DNA from: Kuschelorhynchus macadamiae
Taxonomy: Eukaryota > Arthropoda > Insecta > Coleoptera > Curculionidae
Reading direction: 5' to 3'
Assembly (NCBI GenBank): GCA_030620095.1
Contig: JAUTXW010001351.1
Coordinates: forward strand, 2,914,001-2,978,000
Length of the DNA stretch: 64,000 nt
The position numbers and the translations under genes are program-made. The notes below the pieces were generated by a model, which was given only the letters and a program-made list of their open reading frames with translations, was not told where the DNA came from and made no database searches. How positions within the stretch are numbered: position 1 is the stretch's first letter; every line of letters starts with the position of its first letter. Positions 33,065 to 44,764 of the stretch are shown here, in pieces.

Positions 33065-33470
33065 TGAGAAAAAATGTAATATCTTCGATACAACGAAAGT
33101 TTTGTCACCTGCTGTTAAAGGAGCTGTGATGCAAGTAATCAGGATTGAATTGCTTAACCGGGTGACATACTGGACATTCAGTCAAAAAAGCTTAATGTTT
33201 TTACCTTTAAACCCAACTTATCTAAAACTATTGAAAAACAACAGAGATAAAAAGTGGTAACATCTACGATATATGTTTATCACTCTCTGTTAAAAGAGGG
33301 GTAATTTATCCGGGTGGCACATTAATCAATTAGTAAATAAAGTATTTCTTTTATACCTTTAACGTTTAAAAGGAAACTGGGATATTAGGAAATTGACGAA
33401 ACAAAACAAAATGTTGACATCTACGTTGTAACGAAAGTTTGTCACCTGCTATTAAAAGAACAGTAAGTTA
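33065..33470. repeat. Three-copy degenerate tandem repeat, period about 170 bp
   Basis: AACGAAAGTTTTGTCACCTGC plus TGTTAAAGGAGC, preceded by an AATGT.ATC..CGAT block, occurs near 33,075-33,130, 33,250-33,302 and 33,408-33,465. Copies are diverged. It lies just upstream of two other tandem structures, so the whole 33-35.3 kb stretch is repeat-built. Confidence 0.65.
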
Positions 33471-33849
33471 GTTTAACTTTTTCCAACTAAATAATAACTA
33501 GAGTTTGTAAGTTTGATGAGTCTATATACAATCCGGAGAAGACAGTAATTAACTCTAATTATTTTTACTGAAACATTTCGATATCAGCACTATAAAAAAA
33601 GGTCCCGAGAAATGTTTATTTCTTTAAAAAAGATCATTTTGATGTAAAATATAACTGCAATAATTTAAAATTCCATAGTGTATAGTGTGTATCTTACATT
33701 TTTAGGTCTAGTTATATTAGTCTTTTGTTCTAAAATTATTTTAAAATTTCTGGATTTAATAAATGGCAGATCTGTTTTACGTCTGCACAGATTACCAAAA
33801 AGTGAACAGAGATTTTGATTAAAGTAGACATTAAATTTTTTTGAAGATG

Positions 33850-34530
33850 TAAATTACCTCTTTTCACCAAACTGATGACACCCAGAACGGCCGAAAGCAA
33901 CAAAAGTGAGATTACAGCTTCCACAAGGATAGTAGATCTGTTGAAAGGATTACCCAATTTCCGTATTGCAAAATTTCGAGCAAACGTTTCACCAAATGTA
34001 AAAGCGTTGACCAATAAAATTCGTTGGATTCACTTGCACCAAGTTCATTAGCATTTGAAACCACATTCGTACCACAAAATACCTAAAAATACTCTTTGTT
34101 CATAAAGTACTGTTAAGTTTTGTTTCAGGTTTCGACATCTGTTCGTCATCTTTATCAGTTAAGAAAAGTACCCTGAGATAATGGAAATTAGCTTTTGTTA
34201 ATTGCATTAAGCAAAATTATTGCAAAAGATTCAGCGTATTTTTTGATGCCGGGCACATTCTGGCATTTAAGAACTGAACTATCTGTTCTTGGCATTGAAT
34301 CAATCGCTTCGCGAAACTATGAGACAAAGAAAGGTCGAAAACAATGAAAGTGGGATTATACCTATCACAAGGATAGCAGACCCTTTGAATGGATTACCAA
34401 ATTTAGGAAGAATTGTGTGTTCGTATTGCAAAGTTCCGAACCAAGGTTTCACCAAGTGTAAAAGCGTTGACCAACAAAATTCGTTGGATTCGCTCCCACC
34501 AAGTGCAATTGCGGTTGGAAACAGCATTAT
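33850..34530. repeat. Direct repeat of about 210-230 bp, two copies
   Basis: 33,855-34,060 and 34,305-34,520 share blocks in the same order, including CACAAGGATAG, GGATTACC, CGTATTGCAAA, GGTTTCACCAA and AGCGTTGACCAA followed by AAAATTCGTTGGATTC. The second copy runs directly into the hammerhead array. Open frames on both strands exist (34,289-34,609 and antisense) but match no family I know. Confidence 0.7.
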
Positions 34531-35288
34531 GTTGCGAAACGTCGACAATTTAAAAAAACATTTAATTTTTTTTTACTGGTTCTTAATCCCAAATAATACA
34601 CCACTCTAACATAAAAACAAGAGGATCATTGACGAAAACCATTTAGAAACTCAATATCTCGAAAATATTCTGCGAATCAGGTAATAGGTAAAGACTGATA
34701 ATATGGGCTTCATGCAGGATATATAATTTATATATGTGTCCTGAGGATGCAACAATAAAGTTGCGAAACGTCCACAATTTAAAAAAGTCTTTTATTTCTT
34801 TACTGGACCCTAACCCTAAATAATACACCACTCTAACATAACAACAAGAGGATCATTAACGAAAACCATAGAAACATAATATTTGGGAAATATCTGCCGA
34901 CCAACGGAGTAGGTAGACTAATAATACGGGGTTCATGCAGGATATAGAAACTATACATGTGTCTTGAGGTTGCAACAATAAAATTGCGAAACGTCGACTA
35001 TTTAAAAATATGCTTTATTTTACTAGACCCTAACCCCAAATAATACACCACTGTAACATAACAACAAGAGGTTTGTTAACAAAAACCATTTTGAAACTTA
35101 ATATCCAGGAAATATCTGCGGACCAACGGAGGAGGTAAAGACTGATAATATGGGTTTTATGCAGGATAGAGGATCTATATGCGTCTTAAGGATGCACAAA
35201 TTAAGTTTCGAAACGTCTACAATTTAAAAAAAGACTTGTTTTTTTTATTGGATCTTAACCTCAATACGTAATACACCACTCTAACATT
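34531..35288 (+). repeat. Tandem array of about 225-bp monomers, each ending in a hammerhead-like motif
   Basis: GAAAC(G)TC boxes end at 34,543, 34,772, 34,995 and 35,217, giving three full monomers of 229, 223 and 222 bp plus a partial fourth. Within each, the order is: A/T-rich start (ACAATTTAAAAAA), a CTGGACCCTAACC-type block, AATACACCACTCTAACATAA, CAACAAGAGGATCATTAACG, a CTGCGGACCAACGGAG block, GGTTCATGCAGGATATA, then the hammerhead-like core. There is no open frame. Monomer size, tandem arrangement and one motif per monomer are the features of retrozymes, small non-autonomous retroelements described in plants and animals. Copies have diverged, so the array is not recent. Confidence 0.75.
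34737..34776 (+). ncRNA. Best-preserved hammerhead-like motif of the tandem array
   Basis: TGTC (stem I), CTGAGGA (fits CUGANGA), one T, GCAAC and GTTGC (stem II, loop AATAAA), GAAA, CGTC with predicted cleavage after 34,772. In this copy the base after the cleavage site is C. In the neighbouring monomers it is GACA or GACT, which pairs with TGTC, so the array consensus has a 4-bp stem I. Stem III is reduced to the self-complementary ACGT. Other copies are decayed: TTGAGGT at 34,964 and TTAAGGA at 35,185, with a partial motif at 34,511-34,543. As in the PLE motifs, one unpaired T precedes stem II. Confidence 0.62.
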
Positions 35289-35289
35289 T

Positions 35290-36330
35290 TTTTTTAACTT
35301 TGTTGAGCCATATTGGATTTTTACCAAAATATTACCAGGTCATCCGCATATGACTCTTAATTTTTGGTCAAAATTTGAAGTCAATCGGGTAAGTAGTATT
35401 TAAGCTATGTCGCGAACTGACAGACAGACCGAAAGACGGATCGACGGAATGGATATGGGTATGCCGTATGACTCTTAATTTTTTATCAAAATTTGAAGTC
35501 AATCGGGTTAGTTTTTAATCTATGCCGCGAACTGACAGGCAGACCGACAGACAGGCCGACGGAATTGACGAAACATTTTTTGGCATCTAGGAACGCTAAA
35601 ACGTGAAGATATATAAAACCTGAGAGGGTGATTTTTTTCACGATTACAAACATTTTATTTGACTGCCATTTTGTTTCGCCTTTTTGAATTAGTACCACTA
35701 TTTTACTGATTGATCCCTATACCACAATTACTTATAGCACACAATTTGAAATCAAACCATTAAGCAGTTTTTTCAGGCTGAATTTTTAAATGTTTTAATA
35801 AGCTGCCATTTTGCTCCGCCTTCTTGGATTCGTACCAAAATGCTACCAGTTGATTCCAATATAATATTTGATGTGTTTGCAAAATTTGAGATAAATTGGA
35901 TGAGTAGTTTTGTAATAATAATTTTTTTAACATTTCCCTAAGCCGTCATTTTGTTTCGCCATATTGGATTTTTACCAAAATGTTACCAGACCATCCCCAT
36001 ATGACTTTTAATTTTTGATCAAAATTTGTAGTCAATCGGGTAAGTAGTCTTTAAGATATGCCGCGAACTGACAGACCGACAAACAGACAGAAAGACCGAC
36101 GGAATTGATAAAACATATTTTTTGGCGTCTAGCGACGCTAAAATGGAAAGATGTGTAAAAGTGAGAGGGTGACTTTTTCACGATTACAAACATTTTATTT
36201 GGCCGCCATTTTTTTCGGCCATCTTGAATTAATACCACTATTTTACTAGTTGAACCCTATACCACAAGTAGTTATGGCACACAATTAGAAATTTAACCAT
36301 TAAGCAGTTTTTTCAGATCTTCACGTTTCA
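35290..36330 (+). repeat. GCCATTTTG higher-order repeat, + orientation block
   Basis: Sub-units of about 140 bp begin with GCCGCCATTTTGTTTCGCCAT..TTG and contain a TACCA.AATTTTACCAG stretch and TCAATCGGGTAAGTAG (starts near 35,665, 35,806, 35,943 and 36,202). After three sub-units comes a block of about 120 bp with GCGAACTGACAGACAGACCGACAG, GGCATCTAGG.ACGCTAAAACG and TTCACGATTACAAACATTTTATT. The whole pattern repeats with a period of about 540 bp (the CACGATTACAAAC landmarks are at 35,638 and 36,179). Short open frames here are artefacts. Confidence 0.85.
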
Positions 36331-37480
36331 GGGTCCCTAGATGCCATAACATTCCGTCGGTCTGTCTGTCTGTCTGTTCGCGGCATAGCTAAAAAACTAC
36401 TTACCCGATTGACATGGTGAGAGCCTGGTAATTTTTGGTAAAAATCCAATATGACCAAACAAAATGGCGGTCTAGTGAAATGTTAAAAAAATATATTATT
36501 AAAAAACTGCTTATCCAATTTACCTCAAATTTTGCACAAAAATCAAAATATGTTAGAATTACATTACATACATAGGTAACATTTTGGACGAATCCAAGAT
36601 GGCGGAACAAAATGGCAGCTGAATAAATAATTGTGGTGTAGGAACCAACTAGTGAAATTGTGGTACTACTTGAAGATGGCCGAACAAAATGGCGGCCAAA
36701 TAAAAAGTTTGTAATCGTGAAAAATTCACCATTTTAGTGTCCCTAGATGCTAAAAATATGTTTTATCAATTCCGTCGGCCCATCTGTCGGAGTGTCTGTT
36801 TGTCTGTCAGTTCGCGACATAGCTTAAAGACCACTTATCCGATTGAGGTTCAAATTTTGATCAAAAATTAAGGGTCATCTGGGGATGATCTAGTAATATT
36901 TTCGTAAAAATCCAATATGGCGAAACAAAATGACACCCTAGTGAAATGTTAAAAAAATTAATATTAAACTACTTATCCAATTTATCTCAAGTTTTGCTCC
37001 CACATTAAAGTAGCATGTTGGAAATGGATTGGTTTCAAATTGGGTGCCATAATTAATTTTGGTATAGGGATCATCTAGTGAAATTGTGGTACCAATTCAA
37101 GAAGACCGAATAAAATGGCGGCCAAATAAAATGCTCGTAATCGTGAAAAAAGACCCTCTCAGGTTTTACATATTTTCACAATTTAGCGTCTCTATATGCC
37201 AAAGATATGTTTTATTAATTCCGTCGGCTCGTCTGTCGGTCTGTCTGTATAGCTGTCAGTTCGCGGCATATCATAAAGACTACTTACGATTTACTTCAAA
37301 TTTTGATCAAAAATTAGGATTCATATGGGGATGAGCTGGTAATATTTTGGTAAGAATCCAGTATGACTGAACAATGTTAATAACATTATTACTAAAAAAA
37401 CTAATTATCCAATTTTGCACAAAAAAATATGTTTATGAATTATATATTTTGATATGAATTCAAGATGGCAAAACAAAATA
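36331..37480 (-). repeat. GCCATTTTG higher-order repeat, inverted block
   Basis: Same landmarks on the minus strand: TAATCGTGAAAAA near 36,712 and 37,136, GTCTGTCTGTCTGT near 36,362 and AGTTCGCGACATAG near 36,808. The change of orientation falls at about 36,320-36,345, so blocks 35.3-36.3 and 36.3-37.5 kb form a large imperfect inverted repeat. Confidence 0.82.
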
Positions 37481-38815
37481 TTTTAATAAAATATTTATAA
37501 AATTGAAAATACTATTCATTAAATGAACTTTAATTTTTGTGCAAGAATTAAGTGTGATATAGAGATAAACTGGTGCAGTTGTGGTACGAATTTAAGGACA
37601 ATTAAATGTGAAATGGGATAAACTGGTACGAATTCAATACGACGCGACGTAACAAAATGGCGGTATTTGACAATGTGGAAACTACTTATTCAGTTTATTT
37701 TAAATTATGCCCCAAAGTCAATTCAACAAAAAATCATAACGAGTGAAGTTCCCGGTAAAAGAATTTTACCGATTATTTATGTATGAACCTCGATTACATT
37801 TAGTGATACATTGACCGATTTGAATACATTTTTCATGAAGTATTCAGGAGAGTACCGGGGTGGTCATATAGTAAGCACTAAAAAAAATGGCGGCATAACG
37901 CCATTTTTGAATCCCTTCCCGCGGTAACTTTAAACTATATATTATATTTTAAGGCAATATATAAATATATTGACTTAAAATTTAGTGGATGAAAGGGGGG
38001 GGTATGATTCATTACTTAGTAATGATATTTCGGGTGTCATAAGTTTAAATGTTTTTAACATAGCAAATAACTTTGTTCTTGGCACAAGAAGTTTATGCGG
38101 AGGGGGTAATCTAAAAATATTAATTTCGTGGTTTTCAGGGATACAAAGTGCAATTTTACTATTTTAATTTTTAATCGTTGGGATTGCTGATTTTCTATGC
38201 ATGTAAAGATATCGTTTATTCATAATATTAGTTAATGTGATTTTAAGTACACCGATTACTTCCGGGAGATTATGGCCAACATAGATTTTTTAAAGAAGTT
38301 TTTAGTGTGGTACCGGGGTTATTCCATAGAAAATATATTCAAAAAAGTAAAAATGGAGTAATGACGCCACTTTAAACTATTTTCTGCCAGAGAGTTTTCA
38401 GTTAATTAATCAAAAAATGTAAGTTTGACATAGCTGAAGGTAGAGCCTTAATCTAATGGGAAGCAATAATTTTCCTGGTCAGGTTATTTCGCTAAGTAAT
38501 TACAAATCTTAATGGATGTTAATAATATTAGATAAGTTTATTCTGGACATAAAACTTTTCCTATGTCATAACTGAGGTGCGTGGTGGGGACGAGTAGAAA
38601 TTAAAAAAATATATGTTCTGAAGTATCATGTTTCATCTTTTTCGTAGTTTTTAAGAAAATGAAAAAAAAACATTAGGTAACGTGATTTCATTGGACCCAG
38701 TACCTTTGTTTAGGCCTCAAGAACCTTGAGCTTGACATTTACAATAGAACCTTTTTTAAATAAAGGAATAAATAAAAAAAATTACAGAAAAAATAAAAGC
38801 GATTAAAAAAACACT
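37481..38815. repeat. Degenerate two-copy direct repeat, period about 460 bp, no gene
   Basis: 37,836-37,950 (AGTACCGGGGTGGTCATATAG, an AAAATGGCGGCATAACGCCA block, TTTAAACTAT) recurs as 38,308-38,385 (GGTACCGGGGTTATTCCATAG, AAAATGGAGTAATGACGCCA, TTTAAACTAT). Remaining DNA is AT-rich without a recognisable gene. Confidence 0.55.
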
Positions 38816-38960
38816 GAAAACTAAAAAATAATACTTGATACAATTTTGGAAATTTAACTTCATGAAGTCGGCGTCAAACTAATAGAAACTGTAAATTTTG
38901 TTGGTGACATTTTCTTTGATGGAATAAAATATAATTTTTTGACTTCTCAATGTTTTTTAA
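38816..38960. mobile_element. MITE, AGTCGGCG family, copy 2
   Basis: CATGAAGTCGGCGTCAAACTAATAG and, at the other end, GATGGAATAAAATATAATTTTT match the TIR and outer parts of the element at 24,408. The second TIR is shortened. Confidence 0.65.
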
Positions 38961-39118
38961 GTAGTTTTATTTTTCACAGGTATTAACTACTACGCGGGAA
39001 AGCTTTGGATTCACAAAAAATATTTTTTTTCTAAGCTAGCAAAATGCTAAACAAAGAATTAATTTATTATGTTATGTAAAAAAAATATAAAAAAATTCAA
39101 CTGACCTAAAAAAATAAA

Positions 39119-39300
39119 AAGTAAAAAAGATTTTATTCCATCTTAAAAATTTGACTTTTTGAAGTCGGCGTCAAACTAATTCTTCATTACTGCGCAACAA
39201 GACATATATGTATGCGTGTCTTGAATCTAGTACCATGAGTATAATGTCTATTTGCTGTCTTTATTAGTTTGACTCTGATTTCAAAAAGTTTTTATAGAAA
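39119..39300. mobile_element. MITE, AGTCGGCG family, copy 3
   Basis: TTTTATTCCATCTTAAAAA, GAAGTCGGCGTCAAACTAATTC, then after about 80 bases the inverted TTATTAGTTTGACTCTGATTTC. Same plan as copies 1 and 2, with a different centre. Confidence 0.75.
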
Positions 39301-39790
39301 ATCAGCAATATACATTGTCAAAAAATAAAATTATTAACAAGGTTTCTTTCAAAGCCTAGACATCTACTAAGGAAAAAAAAGAAGTTTGACATGAAACACC
39401 GATTTTTGCATAATGTATCTTGTTCACAGAACTACGCTGTACAATGGACAAAACATTATTTTGCATATAAAAAAATTGACATGTTTCGTCATTTTTGAGA
39501 CACACACAATTTTCAATGCCAGAACATTAAACCCAACTATTCATATTTTTCAATTTGACTGATGCGTTCTCCTGTTATGTTTTTTTTTTATTTTTATAGC
39601 CCTAAAAATATCGAAAATCTACGTCCGTGACACCCAAAATTTAATCCCCGCGAGACACTAACCTAGAATACTTTTGGTTCAAATTTTAAGCGAACGGGTT
39701 TGCCCGTTCTCAAATTATCGTTGGTTGGCGCAAATTTTGTTTACATATACACAGTCGCACACAATCGAACAGATATAATACAATTTTGTT
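39301..39790. other. No gene seen
   Basis: AT-rich DNA with a small perfect hairpin GAACGGG-TTTG-CCCGTTC near 39,691. Confidence 0.45.
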
Positions 39791-39799
39791 TTAAAAAGC

Positions 39800-40350
39800 T
39801 AGACTCGGCGCCACCAGCCCGTATGTAGAACCAGAACCAGCTTTAGGCATCACTAGGCAGCAGATAAGGACAGCACTCGACGAATGGGCACAACATGAAC
39901 TTCAACATGAATGGGGCCAGTCTGGGGTGTCGGGAGGCAAGCTAAAGACTTCATTGTGAAGCCAGATAAGGGCCGAACAGAGTGGTTACTAGCCCGAGAC
40001 AGGAAAGCTCTAAATTCCATCGTAGGAATAGTAACGGGGCACTGTCTATAATTCTATCTACACGGAGTGTCAGGAAGAGGAGGAAACTCCGCTTCACTTC
40101 CTGTGCAGATGTGAAGCGCGAGCGAGACTGCGACGAGATATTTTCGGCACTACGGTCTTGCATAGGGACGAAGTTAAGGATCTTGCATGGAAGGATATGC
40201 AGAGTTACATAGTAAGGAGAGGCAGATTCAGATGTACACCTGGTGGCGGGTGGTGGTTGAGGGAGGAGCTGGGGTAGACTGAAAGGGCCTTATAGGCCTA
40301 CCAGTCAGGTCTCTAGGCCTCCCCCTAACTACTACTACTACTACTACTTG
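39800..40350 (+). pseudogene. 3' end of a LINE with C-terminal CCHC-like knuckle and (ACT)n tail
   Basis: 40,065-40,277 encodes CQEEEETPLHFLCRCEARARL followed by LHRDEVKDLAWKDMQSYIVRRG and a stop. This is the Cys-rich motif and tail found after the RNase H or RT region in I/R1/Jockey-group LINEs. A preceding frame (39,960-40,050) reads KGRTEWLLARDRKALNSIVGIVTGHC, which belongs just upstream, with a frame break near 40,050. The non-coding 3' end carries AAAGGGCCTTATAGGCCT and finishes in (ACT)n at 40,328-40,349, a simple-repeat tail of the kind some LINE groups have. Everything upstream is missing: a 5'-truncated copy. Confidence 0.75.
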
Positions 40351-41125
40351 TTCTAAAAATATATTTTGGTATTCTAGGGACTCTAAAACGTCGATTAAAC
40401 CCAACTTATATTTTTAGAAAAAAATTTTGGGCCTTCAATACTTAATCTGTATAGCGTACATATTGTGTTAATAATACAATATATTAGCTGTTATATGGGA
40501 CAATAAAAAACACTCCGTTTTATCCGCTTAAGAGTGGAATTTTAAAAAATTCTGAAATTTATATTTGGATAATTATTTTTAAAAGCCATTGACCAAAGAA
40601 TCGTCTTTAAATATTTTTTAGGTAAAGGGGTATTGTAAACAATATATAGACATATTTCACACCTATAAGGGTTAAATTTTGAAAAACCCGTAAGAAACTA
40701 CATAATATAATACAGCTTATAGTTTTTCGATCAGGTAAAGCATAATCGAAAAATGAGGGAGGTCTCAAATTGCGATGATTTCAACTTTACCTTGTATCTG
40801 AGAATCAAAGAGGGCTATGAAAAGTTTGTTTAGGGCGTGTTTCATTTTACAAAAAAGTAAAACCGAAATTCTCTCTCATCACTAATAAGGGAATTACGCC
40901 GTAAAACCATCGAAAACCGATGTACCCTGATGTGCATTATCTAATATTCTACCATAATATAATAATAATTACGTACTTGCTTTAGTATAATCATTTTTCG
41001 TTTTAAACTTTTTCGTCTACTTCCAGGCGTAACTTTCAGTTCGAAAATCGGTAAATTTCGTTTACCCGTAACTTTGCTCGTTATAAATCTTTCCTTTTAT
41101 TAGGAATAATAAAGTGTGACCCAAT
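40351..41125. other. No gene seen
   Basis: AT-rich spacer without recognisable features. Confidence 0.5.
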
Positions 41126-41129
41126 TTAG

Positions 41130-42275
41130 TTCCACACATAGTTATTTATTAACACATATACTGTCTTTTCAAATATTTCTATTGTTTCACCATATTGGAT
41201 GGGTACCAAACAGTTTCTACCTGTGCTACCCTTGATTTTTGAGCAAAATCTCAAATAAATTGAATAAGTACTTTTTACACTGATTTTTTTAAAACCGCAA
41301 TTTTGTCCCATCTTGTTGAATTCGATCAGTTTATTCCTATATTACATTTAATTTTTGTGCAAAATTTGAAGCCAGTTAAATATGAATATGTTTATTAAAT
41401 ATTTTATTTGGCCGCCATTTTGTTCCTCCATCTTGAATTTGTACCACAATTTTACCAGTTTATGTCTAAATCACATTTAATGCTTGCATAAAGTTTGAAT
41501 TCTATCTCGGATTTGGACCAAAATGTTAACAGTTCACACACTTGATTTTGTAACAATTTGAGGTAAATTATTTCACCAAAGCGCCATTTTGTTTGGCCAT
41601 ATTGGAATTTTACCAGAACGTTATCAGGTCATCTCCATATTATCCTTAGTTTTTGACTACCTGAAGTCAACCGGGTAAATAGCTTTTAGCTATGCTGCGA
41701 ACTGACAGATATACCGACCAATAGCCCAACAGAATAAAGCAAACATAATTTTTGGAATCTCTATGGACGCTAAAACATGAAGATATGTATAACTTGGGAA
41801 GGGTGATATTTTCATGATTACAAACACAATTGGCCGCCATTTTTTTCCGCTATTTTGAATTCGCACCACAATTTTAACTGTTCACTCTATATCACACTTA
41901 ATTCTCGCACAAAATTGGAAATCAATCTAATAAGTAGTTTTTCCAGGCTGATATTTTTAATATTTTATTAGGCCGCCAGTTTGTTTAGTCAGTTATTTTT
42001 TTAGTAACAATTTTTTTAACGCTAGGCTGCCATTTTCTTCCGCCATACTATACCAAAATGTTACCAAGTCATCTCCATTGACCCTTAATTTTTGACCGAC
42101 ATTTGTCAACAAGTCAATCGGGTGAGTAATTTTTTAGCTATGCTTCGAACAAACAGACAAACCGACGGAATGAAGAAAATATGTTTTACGGTCTCTAGGT
42201 GAAGAGTGCAAACATTTTGGAGGCTAATTTTTTCACGATTACAATAGGTATCTCTCTTTTACGAGTGAAGTAAAA
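41130..42275 (+). repeat. GCCATTTTG higher-order repeat, second + block
   Basis: Sub-unit starts near 41,187, 41,302, 41,411, 41,581, 41,834, 41,971 and 42,026. The GCTGCGAACTGACAG block is at 41,692. The block ends with ACGATTACAATAGG, a CTCTTTTACGAG hairpin and AGTAAAAATC at 42,272, the same terminus seen at 43,092 and 26,225. Confidence 0.82.
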
Positions 42276-42469
42276 ATCACAAAAACACTGATAAATTTTA
42301 TTATAAATTCGCAAATCGCAATCGCTCAAATGATAATTGTAATTTATTCTGTTAGCCCCAGTTTCTTTCAGTGTTATATTTGTATTTTCCAACACGTCAG
42401 TACCTTTTCATATTACTTTGAGCGTGACTTGACCTTGTGGCTGATATTTTGTTTGGTGTGTGCAGTTCA
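42276..42469. other. Spacer, no gene seen
   Basis: Short AT-rich spacer between two blocks of the same repeat family. Confidence 0.5.
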
Positions 42470-43095
42470 GCCTTAATCTATGCCGCGAACTGGCAGGCAG
42501 ACTGGCAGACAGGCCGACGGAATTGACGAAACATATTTTTTGGCATCTAGGAACGCTAAAACGTGAAGATATGCAAAACCTGAGAGGGGGATTTTTTTCA
42601 CGATTACAAACATTTTATTTGGCTGCCATTTTGTTTCGCCCTTTAGAATTAGTACCACTATTTGACTAATTGATCCATATACCACAATACTTATGGCACA
42701 CAATTTGAAATCAAACCATTAAGCAGTTAATTCAGGCTGAATTTTTAAATGTTTTACTAAGCTGCCATTTTGTGCCGGCATCTTGGATTTACCAAGTTGA
42801 TTACCAGTTGATTCCAGCATAATATTTGATGTTTTTGCAAAATTTGAAATAAATTGGATGAGTAGTTTTTTAATAATAATTTTTTTAACATTTCACTAAG
42901 CTGCCATTTTGTTTCGCCACATTGGATTTTTACCATATTGTTACCAGGTCATCCCCATATAACTCTTAATGTTTGACGAAAATTTCAAGTCAACCGTTGT
43001 TTTTCGTCATCTAGGGACCCTGAAACGCGAAGATCTGAAAAAATCTCGGAGAGTGATTTTTTCACGATTACAATACTTCTCTTTTACAAGGGAAG
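42470..43095 (+). repeat. GCCATTTTG higher-order repeat, third + block
   Basis: Matches 35,515-36,020 almost base for base at its start (TCTATGCCGCGAACTG, GGCATCTAGGAACGCTAAAACG, then a diverged TTTAATAGAATTAGTACCACTA-type stretch). It ends with the family terminus ACGATTACAATACTTC, TCTTTTACAAGGGAAGTAAAAA. The high similarity to the 35.5-kb block suggests a segmental copy between them. Confidence 0.82.
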
Positions 43096-44760
43096 TAAAA
43101 AACACACGGGATGCAGGAGACTGTATTGGAGTATGCATATCGAAGCCAGAACCTCCGCCTTTTAAGGAGCTGTCAATTGAGCTGGCTCTCGAGGATAATT
43201 AGGAAACTTACAAGATGGAGTGCATGTGATGCTCCCCACCCGTTAGTACGTAAACATTCTGTACAGACCTAGACATCTGGAATCAAATAACCCTTCTTTA
43301 TTGGCTGAAGTCGTCCAGATTTTAATAAGTAAATAAGAATTCAATTTTTAAATTAGTTTGATTTTACTGAACGAATGTATGTGTCGATTATTTTGAAAGC
43401 TTTCTGCCTTGTGTGCATGCTCGAAACAGGAGGTGTTTGCATTTTCATTAAAGTAACATTGGTAACATCATTAAAAATATCAGAGTATAAACCAAGTTCG
43501 TTAAGCTTTCGGTGTGAGCATTTGTAGGTCAGGTAGAGTGTTTCTATCAAAACCTATAATTTTGTATGTAATAGTGTATTAAATATCGGATTGTGTTTTT
43601 AGCTATCCCTTGTTAAACCTTTTTTTGGTTTGACATAAAAATGTGTATTTAAAATAAGACAATTCGTCCCAATTTTACGTCGGGACTAATATTTCAGCTA
43701 ATATGAAACGAGTATTAAGTCCGGGTTGTGCAGATCTAAACGGAATGTTTATATGCTACTCTCTACCCTTTACTGTTCAACGACTCACTATACCGATAGC
43801 TCAATTATTAGAGGAAGTGGGTTGGGTGCCAAGAACATGAAGGTTATGAGTTTTATCCTAGCTCGACGGCAACTTCTTTGCCGTTAATTTGAAAATAAGT
43901 TAATTTACTTACCATGAAAATTGTTCTTAGGCTTTACCTCAAAACAATTTTGAAAATATTATGAAGAACTTATTTCCAATTCTACATTACTTGTTTGGTA
44001 TTTTAAAGTGAGCTGATGCTGAAATAAAACTAGAACAACCAAGCAAGAAGATAAGATGACTAGCATCAGTCAAGAGACCGAGTGAATAATCTCGAGATAG
44101 ACGTAACAGCCATTTATGCTAAAAGGAACGTATTACCAATCTGGTTAGGGTTTTCAGTCAACAAAGACAAACTATTTATAGTTATCTGCATAGTATTATT
44201 TGGATAGGATACTCTTCAACTTAAGCCAGAAAGGAGTACAAACCGTACGTAACTACTAAATTTGGAAAAATTAGGAGGAAAAGGGTAGCAGAGTGTAGGT
44301 ATTCGTTTTTAATTTTCAAAAACATAAATCTCCACAATTTTAATGAATGCAATTTTTTTTATTCTTAATAAAAGATGTTTCCGGTTCCTCTTCATTTATA
44401 TTGTAGACAGGGACAAGACGGGTTCAATCCAAAGTTTGCATCTTAGTATAATTTAAGATAGATCTCGAAAGGTAAGTAACTTTATTTTATAAACATTTTG
44501 ATGTAGGCAAATCTCACAAATGTAAAATTTTGCCTTGTGTTTTTGCTCTAATGATTTTTATTTAAGTACGTTTTTAAATATGCAACCACAAATGATTAAT
44601 AAACTGTTATGTCAATGAATAAAAAATTAATTTTCTCACTTGTATGCCCTCCAAGCAAAAGGCAATTCAAAATTTAATTATTAGATTTTATCGAATTTAT
44701 ACAACAACAATAATAAATGTTCGCTTTCCGAAACCCACTGCTAAATTAATTCATAATATA
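43096..44760. other. No gene seen
   Basis: A minus-strand open frame at 43,353-43,550 (ending DTYIRSVKSN) has no recognisable motif, and I cannot say whether it is an exon. The rest is AT-rich. Confidence 0.4.
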
Positions 44761-44764
44761 TATT

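Noticed and set aside
34289..34609. 106-codon open frame before the hammerhead array
   Set aside because: It lies in a direct repeat and runs into the array; no family resemblance and the other copy of the repeat is not open in the same way.
43353..43550. Minus-strand open frame as a host exon
   Set aside because: No convincing splice acceptor and no recognisable motif; left unassigned.
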